Assembly (NCBI GenBank): GCA_002724245.1
Contig: PBOG01000205.1
Span: 1 to 46,429, forward strand
Direction of reading: 5' to 3'
Source of the DNA: Planctomycetaceae bacterium
Lineage (GTDB): Bacteria; Planctomycetota; Planctomycetia; Pirellulales; Pirellulaceae
Length of the DNA: 46,429 nt
Position numbers and translations under genes: made by a program
The notes under the pieces: generated by a model
Seen by the model: only the letters and a program-made list of their open reading frames with translations
Database searches by the model: none
Told to the model about the DNA's origin: nothing
Shown: in pieces, positions 1 through 9,878 of the stretch
How positions within the stretch are numbered: the first letter of the stretch is position 1
How the letters are laid out: each line of letters starts with the position of its first letter

Positions 1-1
1 A

Positions 2-304
2 TTTGGTCAGACCGAAGTTAATTTTGAAACCTACGAAGCAACCGTTGACGGACTTCAAGTTCGTTTGACCAAGCAGGAGATCAAGCTGCTGAAGTATTTC
101 GTGGAAAACGAGGGTCGTGTTATTCCACGCTCAGAGCTATTGGAGAAGATTTGGGGCTTGCCTGGTCACATTAACACACGTGCGCCAGATCAGTTTATTC
201 GCAGATTGCGCAAGACGTTCGAGCCGGACCCGGCGCAGCCAAAATACTTTCTCACAATTCGGGACGCCGGTTACCGTTTCGTTTCCGACACAGAGACATC
301 GTGA
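2..304 (+). CDS. Response regulator, C-terminal winged-helix DNA-binding domain (5' truncated)
   Basis: The frame is open from the first bases of the window to a TGA stop at 302-304, so only the last ~100 residues are present. They read as an OmpR/PhoB-type winged helix: 'LTKQEIKLLKYFVEN', 'VIPRSELLEKIWG', then a recognition-helix region ending 'QFIRRLRKTFEPD' and the C-terminal hairpin 'FLTIRDAGYRFV'. In this family the domain binds promoter DNA after phosphorylation of an N-terminal receiver domain, which would lie outside the window, as would any partner histidine kinase. A TTG at 65 is an internal codon and not a credible start. The gene converges on the 6-phosphogluconate dehydrogenase gene with a gap of 55 bp, so the two are not co-transcribed. 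Confidence 0.85.
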   Translation, partial: FGQTEVNFETYEATVDGLQVRLTKQEIKLLKYFVENEGRVIPRSELLEKIWGLPGHINTRAPDQFIRRLRKTFEPDPAQPKYFLTIRDAGYRFVSDTETS

Positions 305-359
305 AAGACGGCGGTGGTGAGGGTGACTCGTTTTCCACTCTGCCGGCGGCGAGCCCGGG

Positions 360-1856
360 TTATTCGGGTTCGCGCCGTTTCCGGATCCAGTCGGTGTGGA
401 ATGTTCCTTCGCGGTCCGTGCGTTTGTAGGTGTGGGCACCGAAGTAATCGCGTTGGGCTTGGAGCAGGTTGGCGGGTAGGCGCTCTGCGCGATAACTGTC
501 GTAGTAAGACAACGCTGCGCTGAATGCCGGGACCGGTAGACCTCTTTCGGTCGCGGCAGACACGACTTGACGCCAACTGGGCTGTGCCTGGTGGACGACG
601 TCCGTGAAGTACGGAAACAGGAGCAGGTTTTCGAGATCACTTTGTGTATCGAAAGCTTCCTTGATACGGTCCAGGAATTGGGCGCGAATAATGCAGCCGC
701 CACGCCATAGTAGCGCACAGTCCCCGTAATTCAGTGGCCAGTCATATTCCCGCGCAGCAGCTTGCAGCTGCACAAATCCCTGCGCGTAACTGCAGATTTT
801 TGAAGCGTACAGCGCTTGTCGAATTGCTTCGATCCATGCTTCCCGATCGGCGGTTTCGATTGCGGCGGGCAGTTGGTCGGGGCCGGCGAGTAGCTGGCTG
901 GCACGCTGTCGTGCCTCTTTTTGCGCGGACAGGCTGCGAGCGTAAACGGCCGTTGTGACGAGGGTGCTGGGAACCCCCAGGTCAAGGGCCAGCTGGCTCA
1001 TCCATTTACCAGTCCCTTTGGCGCCGGCTGCGTCCAGAATCCGGTCGATCAAGTCACCGTCACCTTCGGGATCGCGAACACTGAATATGTCACGGGTGAT
1101 TTCGATCAGGTAACTCTGGAGTTCACCCTGGTTCCAGGTGGCGAACACGTCGTAGATTTCGTCATTCGTCAGGCCGACCGCATGCTGCAACATCAGGTAA
1201 GCTTCGCAGATCAACTGCATGTCGCCATATTCGATCCCATTGTGCACCATTTTGACGTAGTGTCCGGCGCCACGCGGTCCCACCCATTCGCAGCAGGGAA
1301 TGTCCTCTGTAGGCCCTACTTTGGCGGCAATGGCCTGAAATAGCTCTTTGACCAGTGGCCAGGCATCAGTGCTACCACCGGGCATCATGCTGGGGCCGAA
1401 ACGCGCCCCTTCTTCACCTCCGGATACACCGGTACCCACGTAGAGCAACCCTTTGGACTCTACCAGTCGTGTGCGGCGTTCGGTATCACGAAAATGGGTG
1501 TTACCACCATCGATGATCACGTCACCGGCCTCAAGCACGTTCAACAACTGTTCGATCACCGCATCCGTTGGCGATAGTTCCGGGTAGAGCTGGTCGGAAA
1601 ACGCCGGAACGGCGTCTCCCGACTTGATCATCAGCATGATCTTGCGAGGCCGTTTCAGTTGGGCCGCTAGAGCCTCCAACGTATCGACACCCACAATCTG
1701 GCGACCCTCGGCTTGCGGTTGTGCGAGGAATTCATCCGTCTTGCTCTTTGTCCGGTTATACACAGCAACGCGGTAGCCGTGATCTTCCATATTGAGTACG
1801 AGGTTTTGACCCATGACGGCCAAACCCATGAGCCCGATGTCACACTCCTGAGTCAT
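360..1856 (-). CDS. gnd: 6-phosphogluconate dehydrogenase, decarboxylating
   Basis: 498 residues, slightly longer than the usual 470-490. It oxidises 6-phosphogluconate to ribulose 5-phosphate and CO2, yielding NADPH in the oxidative pentose phosphate pathway (cytosol). Visible are the N-terminal Rossmann motif GLAVMG (11-16) followed by NRT at 34-36, as in NADP enzymes; the substrate motif VSGGEEGA (144-151); the catalytic lysine and HNGIEYGD around 202-212; and KGTGKWM in the C-terminal helical domain. It is the last gene of a minus-strand run transketolase-nadD-PFK-HAD-gnd, 45 bp after the HAD gene, so both branches of the pentose phosphate pathway share a probable transcript. No T-tailed hairpin is visible after the stop. 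Start ATG at 1856 fits the family's N-terminus. Confidence 0.97.
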   Translation of the reverse strand: MTQECDIGLMGLAVMGQNLVLNMEDHGYRVAVYNRTKSKTDEFLAQPQAEGRQIVGVDTLEALAAQLKRPRKIMLMIKSGDAVPAFSDQLYPELSPTDAVIEQLLNVLEAGDVIIDGGNTHFRDTERRTRLVESKGLLYVGTGVSGGEEGARFGPSMMPGGSTDAWPLVKELFQAIAAKVGPTEDIPCCEWVGPRGAGHYVKMVHNGIEYGDMQLICEAYLMLQHAVGLTNDEIYDVFATWNQGELQSYLIEITRDIFSVRDPEGDGDLIDRILDAAGAKGTGKWMSQLALDLGVPSTLVTTAVYARSLSAQKEARQRASQLLAGPDQLPAAIETADREAWIEAIRQALYASKICSYAQGFVQLQAAAREYDWPLNYGDCALLWRGGCIIRAQFLDRIKEAFDTQSDLENLLLFPYFTDVVHQAQPSWRQVVSAATERGLPVPAFSAALSYYDSYRAERLPANLLQAQRDYFGAHTYKRTDREGTFHTDWIRKRREPE

Positions 1857-1901
1857 TGGATTCTCTTTGATGGTTGCGAGTCGTTGGTGATGTAAGAAAC
1901 C

Positions 1902-2780
1902 CTAGGATACGACGGGCCACGGTGGCTGGTCGGGAAGCGTGGCGTCGAACTCCTTCAATAGAACCGCCTGGTAGTTTCCAGCAAAGGTACCATTCAAGAA
2001 ATGTTCGATGCCTTCCTCAAGAAGCCGTTTCCAACTGGCTTCCTCGGCGGCAGGATTGATTGGAAAGAACAGGCATTGATTGGCTGCGGCCGCACGATAG
2101 TCGCCCGGTGCATCTCCGATCATCAGCACACGGTTTGGGTCGTATTTTGCTGCGTTGGCCAAGGTCTGCTTTTTCGTCCCGGTTTCCTGGCCACAAATTG
2201 CTTGCACGAAGGTGTCGATGCCGTGTTCGGACCATTCGGCCCGTAATGCCTCATTCGGGGTTGCTGAGCAGACGATTTGATCTGCCTGGGAACTTAGTTT
2301 CTCAAGGCACTCGCGGACCCCTGGGAACGGAGGCACACCGCGTACGATTTGCGCTACCGTTTCATTGACTTTTTCGGACCAGGCCAAGGCCTGCTGCAGG
2401 GCGGGGTCGTTGGTCTCCTGGACGCGTGTCGCCAATGCAGGATTTCCTAGTTTGCTTTCGGTTTCGATCCAGTTGATGAGTGCTGCAGGGATTGTGATCT
2501 CGATGTTGCGATCGATCACCGCGGGACGTTTTTGCAGCCACTGAAGCGTTTCTACAAGGGCAGGAAATCGGTTGATACCCCGGCTTTTGGAATACAGATT
2601 GACGAATTCGGCGGCCTCTCGTGCATATTTGCTGACCGCTTGCAGGTTATAGGAATTAATGGTGTGCGGAATGAAGCACTCTTTGTGTTTCAACTCCATG
2701 GTGTCGAATGCGCAGCCGTCTGAATCGATGGCGACCAGGAAGTCATGTTGCCGGACGATCTCAAACATGGTGTGGTCCAT
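1902..2780 (-). CDS. HAD-superfamily phosphatase/hydrolase
   Basis: 292 residues. All four HAD motifs can be read: motif I DSDGCAFDT near residues 18-26 (nucleophile and acid/base aspartates), motif II in 'VCSATP', motif III lysine in 'TGTKKQ', and motif IV 'GDAPGD'. A helical cap lies between motifs I and II. HAD enzymes of this kind dephosphorylate small metabolites; the substrate cannot be read from the sequence. The position between PPi-phosphofructokinase and gnd suggests a sugar phosphate or a repair substrate of that pathway (inference). An alternative ATG at 2768 (MFEIVRQ) is equally possible; neither has a clear Shine-Dalgarno. It lies 52 bp after the PFK stop and 45 bp before gnd. 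Confidence 0.85.
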   Translation of the reverse strand: MDHTMFEIVRQHDFLVAIDSDGCAFDTMELKHKECFIPHTINSYNLQAVSKYAREAAEFVNLYSKSRGINRFPALVETLQWLQKRPAVIDRNIEITIPAALINWIETESKLGNPALATRVQETNDPALQQALAWSEKVNETVAQIVRGVPPFPGVRECLEKLSSQADQIVCSATPNEALRAEWSEHGIDTFVQAICGQETGTKKQTLANAAKYDPNRVLMIGDAPGDYRAAAANQCLFFPINPAAEEASWKRLLEEGIEHFLNGTFAGNYQAVLLKEFDATLPDQPPWPVVS

Positions 2781-2832
2781 TCACAGACGAAAAAGTAAAA
2801 CAGGATGTTGCAGGCCGCCAGGTAGTCGCTCG

Positions 2833-4122
<1,290 letters not shown>

Positions 4123-4279
4123 CGATCGCCAGGAAATTAACGGGTTAGAGATACGCCGGAAATGGCAGCAGGAATTTTAGCGATGCTCTGGGACGTCTTC
4201 AATGCAGGCCCCGCTGGTCAGCGTGGCGTTTCTTTGCGAGTTGGCGACTGAATGGGGGGGTGAGTGATGCCGGATGTGA

Positions 4280-4915
4280 TCAGTGTGAGGTTGCCGTGGT
4301 TTCTTCTGAGTCCTGGTACAAGCCCTGTGTTTCGATGTACTTTTCCACCGCGCGGGGCAGACGAAAACGCACGCTTTGGCGGGCGGCGATACGCTTTCGC
4401 AGATTGGTGCTGCTCAACTCGATTAATGGCATTTCGACCTGAGATCGGCGCATTTCGGCAATCTGGTGGGGTTGAGCGATATTTTCCAGAGGAGTGAAAT
4501 CAATCTCAGCTGAACCGGCTCGACGAACGGTGATGGGCAATGCCAGTTCACAGATGCGCTGTGGCTCCCGCCAGTGAGGTAAATCGCGAAGCGAATCGGC
4601 GCCCATCAAGAAAAACAACTCGCAATCCGGGTGCGCCTCGTGAATCGCGTGCAGTGTTTCCCAGGTATAGCTCACGCCACCGCGATCCAGTTCCAGCGTG
4701 GAGACCGTGAGCTGGCGATGGCCACTGACGGCCAGTTGCAGCATTTCGACACGTTGGCTTGCCGAGGTGAGAGCGTGTTGCTGCTTGTGAGGTGGTATCA
4801 GGGCTGGTACGAACCAGACTTCGTCCAATGCACATTGCTCGAGACAAGTTTCGGCCAGTAGGAGATGTCCGAGGTGGACTGGATCAAATGTACCGCCAAA
4901 GATGCCCCGTCGCAT
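4280..4915 (-). CDS. nadD: Nicotinate-nucleotide adenylyltransferase
   Basis: 211 residues from the chosen ATG. It adenylates nicotinate mononucleotide to deamido-NAD in NAD biosynthesis. The start at 4915 gives 'MRRGIFGGTFDPVHLGHL', the canonical NadD N-terminus with the HxGH nucleotidyltransferase motif (His14, His17). An in-frame upstream ATG at 4960 would add 15 residues with no family counterpart and is less likely. The C-terminal 'SSTNLRKRI' matches the family's conserved ISSTxIR, and 'FLMGADSLRDLPHWREPQ' is the typical central motif. In many bacteria nadD neighbours obgE, proA or rsfS; here it sits between transketolase and PPi-phosphofructokinase, linking NAD(P) supply to the sugar-phosphate genes. 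The gap after the transketolase stop is 130 bp. Confidence 0.95.
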   Translation of the reverse strand: MRRGIFGGTFDPVHLGHLLLAETCLEQCALDEVWFVPALIPPHKQQHALTSASQRVEMLQLAVSGHRQLTVSTLELDRGGVSYTWETLHAIHEAHPDCELFFLMGADSLRDLPHWREPQRICELALPITVRRAGSAEIDFTPLENIAQPHQIAEMRRSQVEMPLIELSSTNLRKRIAARQSVRFRLPRAVEKYIETQGLYQDSEETTATSH

Positions 4916-5045
4916 GACGATCTCGTGTGTGCTGGCGAGAGTCGTTGTTGGGCAATCCAAAAACGTTCTCGTGGGAAGCAGATGACACCGCTGTCGCTAT
5001 TTCGTTTTGCAGGTGCGTCCAGGTTCTTAGTAGGGCCAGACTGCT

Positions 5046-7106
5046 TTACGTGTTGATTGCCTTCTGCGCTGCGTCAACCACAGCCTGAACGGTGATTCCG
5101 AAATGGGCATACAATTCCTCAGCCTTGCCTGACGCGCCGAATGAGTTCATGCCGACGAACAGGCCTTTTCCTCCCAAGTAACGATCCCAACCTTGCTGTA
5201 TCCCGGCTTCGACTGCCACCCGTGCCGTTACCGAACCGGGCAACACGGATTCGCGATAGGCCGAATCTTGTTCTTCAAAAAGTTCCCAGCAAGGCAAGCT
5301 GACAACCCGCGCTGCGATTCCTGCGTTGGCGAGTTCGCGTTGCGCTTCGACACAGAGCGACAGTTCGCTGCCAGTACCGATGAGAAGTACTTGCGGCTGG
5401 GATTCCGGCGCATCGATCAAGACGTAACCTCCCCGGGCCACGCCGCTGGCGGGGGACATTTGACTGCGGTCGAGCGTCGGGACAGCCTGACGCGTGAGCA
5501 CCAGTGCGGCTGGGCGTTCGTTTTGCCCGAGCAGGACGCGGTAGGCCTCGGCGACTTCATTCGCATCACCGGGGCGCATGACGAACAGGCCGGGAATGGC
5601 GCGGCAGGCAGCCAGGTGCTCCACCGGCTGATGCGTCGGACCGTCTTCTCCCAGGCCAATCGAGTCGTGTGTGAGAATGTAGATCACACTCTGGTGCATC
5701 ATGCTGGCAAGCCGCATTGCGGGCCGCATGTAATCAGTGAAAGAGAAAAAGGTCCCCGTGTAAGGTCGCAACTGGCACAGTGACATGCCGTTGCATGCCG
5801 CGGCCATCGCATGTTCCCGCACGCCGAAGTGGAAGTTGCGGCCACCAAAATCTGTAGCAGAGAAGTCGCCGTCCCCGTCTCCCGACAGGTGGGTGTTATT
5901 GGATGGAGCGAGGTCGGCTGAGCCTCCCAATAGCCAGGGAATTTTCGCCGCGATCTGGTTGAGCACCCGACCAGAGGAGGCACGCGTCGCCAGGCCTTTT
6001 TCGTCTGGTTCGAAGCCGGTGATGTCGTGATCCCAGTCATCCGGTAGTTGACCATTCCACATGGTCTTTAGTTGGTTCGCGGCGTCCGTGTGGCTACTTT
6101 CGTAGTCCTGGAAACGGTGTTCCCAGTCTTGCCGGGCGGCACTTCCACGGGCCCCCAATTCCTGGCTGAAATGCTCACGTACACCAGGGGGCACAAAGAA
6201 TGGATCGGATTGGGGCCAATCGTATACCTGTTTGGTGAGCTCAATCTCTTCGGCACCGAGTGGGGAGCCGTGGGCGCCGGCCGTACCGGCTTTGTTGGGG
6301 GAGCCCCAGGCTATCACGCTGCGTACCACAACCAGTGTGGGTCGATCTTCGGTGGCGTGGAATGTGTCGATTGCCCGCTTGAGACTATTTACATCGTTGG
6401 CATCTTCAACGATTACCGTGTTCCAACCCAGAGCACGGAAGCGTTCGGGTACATCTTCACTAAACGCTAAATCGGTATCGCCTTCGATCGTGATGCGATT
6501 GTCGTCGTAAAACCAGCAGAGGTTAGATAGCTTCAGATGCCCAGCCAGAGAGGCCGCCTCCGCGCCGATCCCCTCCATGATGTCTCCGTCAGATGCCAGC
6601 ACATACACATTAAAGTCGAAGAGGTCGAAGTCGGGTCGTGCGTAACGCGCAGTCAGCCATTTGGATGAGATTGCCATGCCGACGCTGTTGGCGATTCCCT
6701 GTCCGAGAGGGCCTGTTGTTGTTTCAATTCCGGCTATTTCTCCCCATTCGGGATGTCCAGCACAGGGGGTGCCAAGTTGGCGGAAATTGCGCAAGTCATC
6801 GAGCGAAACAGCAGGTTGGGTACCTGCAGAGCTGTCTGCTGAGGGCTGTTGAATGTTGGCCAGATGCATCATCGAATACAGCAGCATCGATGCGTGGCCG
6901 CACGACAGCACGAAACGGTCGCGGACTGGCCAGGAAGGATCTGCGGGATCGAATTTGAGTGCGTGATTCCAAATGGCGTATGCCACGGGAGCCAAGGCCA
7001 TGGGGGTTCCTGGGTGCCCCGAGTTGGCGGCCTGGACCCCGTCCATGGAAAGAGTACGGATGGTGTTGATACTGAGTTGAGCTAGATCTGAGGAAGAAGT
7101 TGACAT
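5046..7106 (-). CDS. tkt: Transketolase
   Basis: 686 residues, near the family's usual 660-690. This thiamine-diphosphate enzyme moves two-carbon ketol units between sugar phosphates (non-oxidative pentose phosphate pathway, cytosol). 'NSGHPGTPMALAP' (28-40) carries the active-site histidine; 'LASDGDIMEG' is the ThDP/metal-binding GDG region; 'GVREHAMAA' holds the conserved glutamate that activates the cofactor; 'HDSIGLGEDGPTHQPVEHL' is the typical pyrimidine-domain motif. It is the first gene of a probable five-gene unit with nadD, PFK, the HAD enzyme and gnd. It is preceded by 140 bp after the upstream transsulfuration gene, enough for its own promoter, although no clear -10/-35 pair was identified. 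Confidence 0.97.
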   Translation of the reverse strand: MSTSSSDLAQLSINTIRTLSMDGVQAANSGHPGTPMALAPVAYAIWNHALKFDPADPSWPVRDRFVLSCGHASMLLYSMMHLANIQQPSADSSAGTQPAVSLDDLRNFRQLGTPCAGHPEWGEIAGIETTTGPLGQGIANSVGMAISSKWLTARYARPDFDLFDFNVYVLASDGDIMEGIGAEAASLAGHLKLSNLCWFYDDNRITIEGDTDLAFSEDVPERFRALGWNTVIVEDANDVNSLKRAIDTFHATEDRPTLVVVRSVIAWGSPNKAGTAGAHGSPLGAEEIELTKQVYDWPQSDPFFVPPGVREHFSQELGARGSAARQDWEHRFQDYESSHTDAANQLKTMWNGQLPDDWDHDITGFEPDEKGLATRASSGRVLNQIAAKIPWLLGGSADLAPSNNTHLSGDGDGDFSATDFGGRNFHFGVREHAMAAACNGMSLCQLRPYTGTFFSFTDYMRPAMRLASMMHQSVIYILTHDSIGLGEDGPTHQPVEHLAACRAIPGLFVMRPGDANEVAEAYRVLLGQNERPAALVLTRQAVPTLDRSQMSPASGVARGGYVLIDAPESQPQVLLIGTGSELSLCVEAQRELANAGIAARVVSLPCWELFEEQDSAYRESVLPGSVTARVAVEAGIQQGWDRYLGGKGLFVGMNSFGASGKAEELYAHFGITVQAVVDAAQKAINT

Positions 7107-7246
7107 CGTGATTATCTGTATCTGTTTTTCTTGGCCTGGTGATTTCAGAGCATCAGTTTACCTTGCTCTTGCCATGGCGGCATAGTGGACTCTTCGGGGC
7201 GGGTTGCTCACGACCCGGTGAAGGCGCGTCTGCCGAAGTCGGGAGC

Positions 7247-8389
7247 TCAGGCGTTCAATGCCTGATCAAGGTCGGCACGCAGGTCTTCCAGGTCTTCCAG
7301 TCCCACTGAGAGCCGAATCAGACTATCCGTGATGCCATGTGCTGCTCGATCACTGGGGTCATAACTCGCGTGGGACATTGTCGCCGGTTGTTCGATCAGA
7401 GATTCTACCGCTCCCAGACTGACTGCCAGCTGGAAGAGTTGGGTCGCCTCGGCGACCTGTTTTGTCTTGGCGAGGTCACCGGCGATTTCAAAGGTGAGCA
7501 TGGCGCCGAAGCCCCCCTGCATTTGATTCTTGGCTAAAGCGTGCCCCGGGTGTTCCGGGAGGCCGGGGTACAACACCCGTTTGACGCGTGCATCGCGGTT
7601 TAGCCATTGGGCTAATTGCTGGGCAGTTTTGCACTGTTCATGTACACGCAATTCCAGTGTTTTCAGGCCGCGACTTAGCAGAAATGATTCCAGCGGGCTC
7701 AAGACGGCTCCGCAAGCGTTTTGCAGGAAATAGAGTTGCTCATGAAGTTTCTGGCTGCCGGCAACGAGGACACCCGCCAATAGATCGCTATGCCCTCCCA
7801 GGTACTTGGTTGCGGAGTGCATTACCAAGTCGGCCCCTGCCTCCAGCGGGCGCGTGAGCGCCGGAGTCGCGAACGTATTGTCGACTGCCAGCAGGGCTCC
7901 GTGGCGATGGGCAAGTTCCGCACAAGCGGCGATGTCGGTGATTGACATCAGGGGGTTGCCCGGCGTTTCGATCCAGACCAGACGCGTATTGGGTTTGAAG
8001 GCTTGCTCAAGCATTTCCAGCTGCGTACTATCTGCCAGCGAAACGTCCACGCCACTCGAGCGTATAACGTGTTGCAGGAGTCGATAGGTGCCCCCGTAAA
8101 TGTCGGTACCTGCCAGCAGGTGGTCGCCTTCTTTGAGGAGCATGGTAGCGCAGTGGGTTGCCGCCATGCCTGAAGTAAACGCCAGGGCTCCTGCTCCACC
8201 CTCGAGTGAAGCCAGGGTCTGCTCGACATTCTGGCGCGTTGGGTTCCCGCTTCGCGAGTAATCAAAATTGCCCCATTCGCCGGCGCCTGGCTGCACGAAT
8301 GTGCTGGCGAAATGCACCGGAGGTACGACCGCTCCAGTTTCCGGATCTTTTTGGTTTCCGACGTGGATGGCGCGTGTGCGGAACTTCAT
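7247..8389 (-). CDS. Cystathionine gamma-lyase/gamma-synthase family PLP enzyme
   Basis: 380 residues, typical for the Cys/Met-metabolism PLP family. 'YSRSGNPTR' (44-52) and 'SATKYLGGHSD' with PLP lysine about 195 are diagnostic, as are 'VDNTFATP' and the C-terminal 'SLGAVESLIEQPATMSHA' and 'LIRLSVGLED'. Overall it resembles cystathionine gamma-lyase and bacterial MetB more than beta-lyase. It would make or cleave cystathionine in cysteine/methionine interconversion; the direction cannot be decided from sequence. The start codon overlaps the stop of the upstream paralogue by four bases (ATGA at 8386-8389), so the two are translationally coupled and probably act on successive steps. Confidence 0.9.
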   Translation of the reverse strand: MKFRTRAIHVGNQKDPETGAVVPPVHFASTFVQPGAGEWGNFDYSRSGNPTRQNVEQTLASLEGGAGALAFTSGMAATHCATMLLKEGDHLLAGTDIYGGTYRLLQHVIRSSGVDVSLADSTQLEMLEQAFKPNTRLVWIETPGNPLMSITDIAACAELAHRHGALLAVDNTFATPALTRPLEAGADLVMHSATKYLGGHSDLLAGVLVAGSQKLHEQLYFLQNACGAVLSPLESFLLSRGLKTLELRVHEQCKTAQQLAQWLNRDARVKRVLYPGLPEHPGHALAKNQMQGGFGAMLTFEIAGDLAKTKQVAEATQLFQLAVSLGAVESLIEQPATMSHASYDPSDRAAHGITDSLIRLSVGLEDLEDLRADLDQALNA

Positions 8390-9591
8390 GCGTTGAACGC
8401 TTGTGTCAGGTCTTGAATCAGGTCATCGGAATTCTCAATGCCGCAAGAGAGGCGGATCATATTGTCCGGGATTCCAAATTGTCGACGTTCCTGGGGAGTA
8501 CATTCGTAATAACTCATGACCAGCGGTTGTTCGATCAGAGACTCAACACCGCCCAGGCTTGGTGCAATTCGTGGGACCGTCACGGCATCGACAATCCTGG
8601 CAGTTTCTTTCCAGTCGGCCTGTTTGACAAGAAACGTGACTAGCCCTCCAAAGCCGCGCATCGTGTTGTTGGCGATGGTGTGGTCTCGATGTGAGGGCAG
8701 CCCTGGGTAATAGACCTTTTCGACCCGTGGATGTGCGGCCAGGAATTCTGCCACGGCTTGTCCATTCTGGTTGTGCCGCTCCATCCGCAAGGCAAATGTC
8801 TTCAGGCCACGTTGCAGCAAATAGATGTTGTGTGCGGAGTTGACGGCTCCCATGATGCCACGCAGGTTGCGAATGGAATCAAGCTGCTCGTGTGAACCGA
8901 CAATCACGCCTGCCAGCAAATCGTTGTGTCCAGCCAGGTATTTTGTCACCGAATGGAGGACGTAATCAACGCCGTAAGTCAAAGGTCGCACGTTGTACGG
9001 CGTAGCGAGAGTTGCGTCGATCAGTGTTTCCACTTTGTGGCGTTTGCCGATTGCCGCAAAACGTTCCAGGTCGACGATGCTCAAGTGCGGGTTGGTCGGT
9101 GACTCACTTACCAGTAAACGCGTATTGGGCGTGATGGCAGCTTCCATCGCATCGTAGTCACAGGCCGGAACCTGGCGGGTGACGACACCAAATCGGGCAA
9201 GGTGCTTGGAGCAGAATTCGCGACTGCGGTGATAACATTCATCGAAAAACACGACCTCATCACCGGCATTCAATTTACTCATGAACAGCCCGACAATGGC
9301 CGCCATTCCACTCGCAAACAGGATCGCCTCCTCGCCGCCTTCCAGAGAAGCTAGTTTTTCCTCGACGATTTTTTCACCGGGATTGCCGTAACGCCCGTAT
9401 TCTTCACGCGGTTGTTTTTGTTCGATGTAATCGATGACCGACTGGGTGTTGTCAAACGTAAACGTTGAAGCGCACACAATTGGATCGGTGATCGAATCAG
9501 CGAGTTTCTGGCGTGCCTCGCCAGCGTGAACCGCCAACGTCGAGTTTGCACTGTCGTCCGGCCTGGCGTCAATTAGCGAATCTCGGTTCAT
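8386..9591 (-). CDS. Cystathionine gamma-synthase-like PLP enzyme (plant-like type)
   Basis: 401 residues from ATG 9591, chosen because GGAG lies 6 nt upstream; a GTG at 9624 would extend the frame by 11 residues and lacks such a site. Cys/Met PLP family: 'EYGRYGNPGEK', 'FASGMAAI', 'ESPTNPHLSI', 'HSVTKYLAGHND' (PLP lysine about 217) and 'SLGGVESLIEQP'. 'DECYHRSREF' and 'YYPGLPSHRDH' recall the plant-type cystathionine gamma-synthases, which condense an activated homoserine with cysteine. It is a paralogue of the gene directly downstream, with which it overlaps by 4 bp. An intrinsic terminator ends about 44 nt upstream of the start, so expression may be controlled by read-through. Confidence 0.9.
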   Translation of the reverse strand: MNRDSLIDARPDDSANSTLAVHAGEARQKLADSITDPIVCASTFTFDNTQSVIDYIEQKQPREEYGRYGNPGEKIVEEKLASLEGGEEAILFASGMAAIVGLFMSKLNAGDEVVFFDECYHRSREFCSKHLARFGVVTRQVPACDYDAMEAAITPNTRLLVSESPTNPHLSIVDLERFAAIGKRHKVETLIDATLATPYNVRPLTYGVDYVLHSVTKYLAGHNDLLAGVIVGSHEQLDSIRNLRGIMGAVNSAHNIYLLQRGLKTFALRMERHNQNGQAVAEFLAAHPRVEKVYYPGLPSHRDHTIANNTMRGFGGLVTFLVKQADWKETARIVDAVTVPRIAPSLGGVESLIEQPLVMSYYECTPQERRQFGIPDNMIRLSCGIENSDDLIQDLTQAFNA

Positions 9592-9634
9592 TTCAGACTC
9601 CACGTGGACAGGCGGACGGAACACGCGAAGCTAC

Positions 9635-9682
9635 GAAAAAACGCCGCGTTACCGACCGGTGTGTCGGAATGACGCGGCGTTT
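9635..9682 (-). terminator. Intrinsic terminator, possible attenuator of the transsulfuration genes
   Basis: Read on the minus strand, AACGCCGCGT (9681-9672) pairs perfectly with ACGCGGCGTT (9649-9640). An inner stem CCGAC/GTCGG lies inside, and a run of six T follows at once (9641-9636). This is a textbook rho-independent terminator. It is about 195 nt after the stop of the beta-propeller gene and only about 44 nt before the ATG of the cystathionine gamma-synthase-like gene. That leaves little room for a promoter between them. It either ends the upstream transcript or acts as a conditional terminator in the leader of the transsulfuration operon. Confidence 0.85.
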
Positions 9683-9878
9683 GATTCTTGAAACCTGTGT
9701 ATCAACCACGACCGTACGGTAAAACGCTGTTCGGTGCGATTGATGGCTCTTTAGCAGTTGACAGGCTGCAAGCGGCCGCAAATCCCTAACGACTCCATAC
9801 TAGACGGAGCTTCGATGCATGGCAACCCGCCAGGTACCCGGCCATCATCTTTCCAGAATAACGATAGCCTTCCAGGCG
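9683..9878 (-). promoter_or_regulatory. Candidate regulated 5' leader of the transsulfuration operon
   Basis: Gene-free 196 bp between the beta-propeller stop and the terminator. No known SAM-I core (GATGAAACCCGGCAACC-like) or SAH aptamer sequence is visible. A short frame on the minus strand opens at an ATG pair around 9847-9842, behind GGAAAG, and codes for about 20 residues; it is not rich in Met or Cys. Whether this stretch is an aptamer, a leader peptide or plain spacer cannot be decided by eye. Confidence 0.35.

Noticed and set aside
7247-9591. Recent tandem duplication of the two PLP enzymes
   Set aside because: They share family motifs but differ widely in sequence and subtype, so this is an old paralogue pair and not a repeat.
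9683-9878. SAM riboswitch before the cystathionine gamma-synthase-like gene
   Set aside because: The conserved cores of SAM-I, SAM-II and SAH aptamers could not be found; only the terminator is certain.
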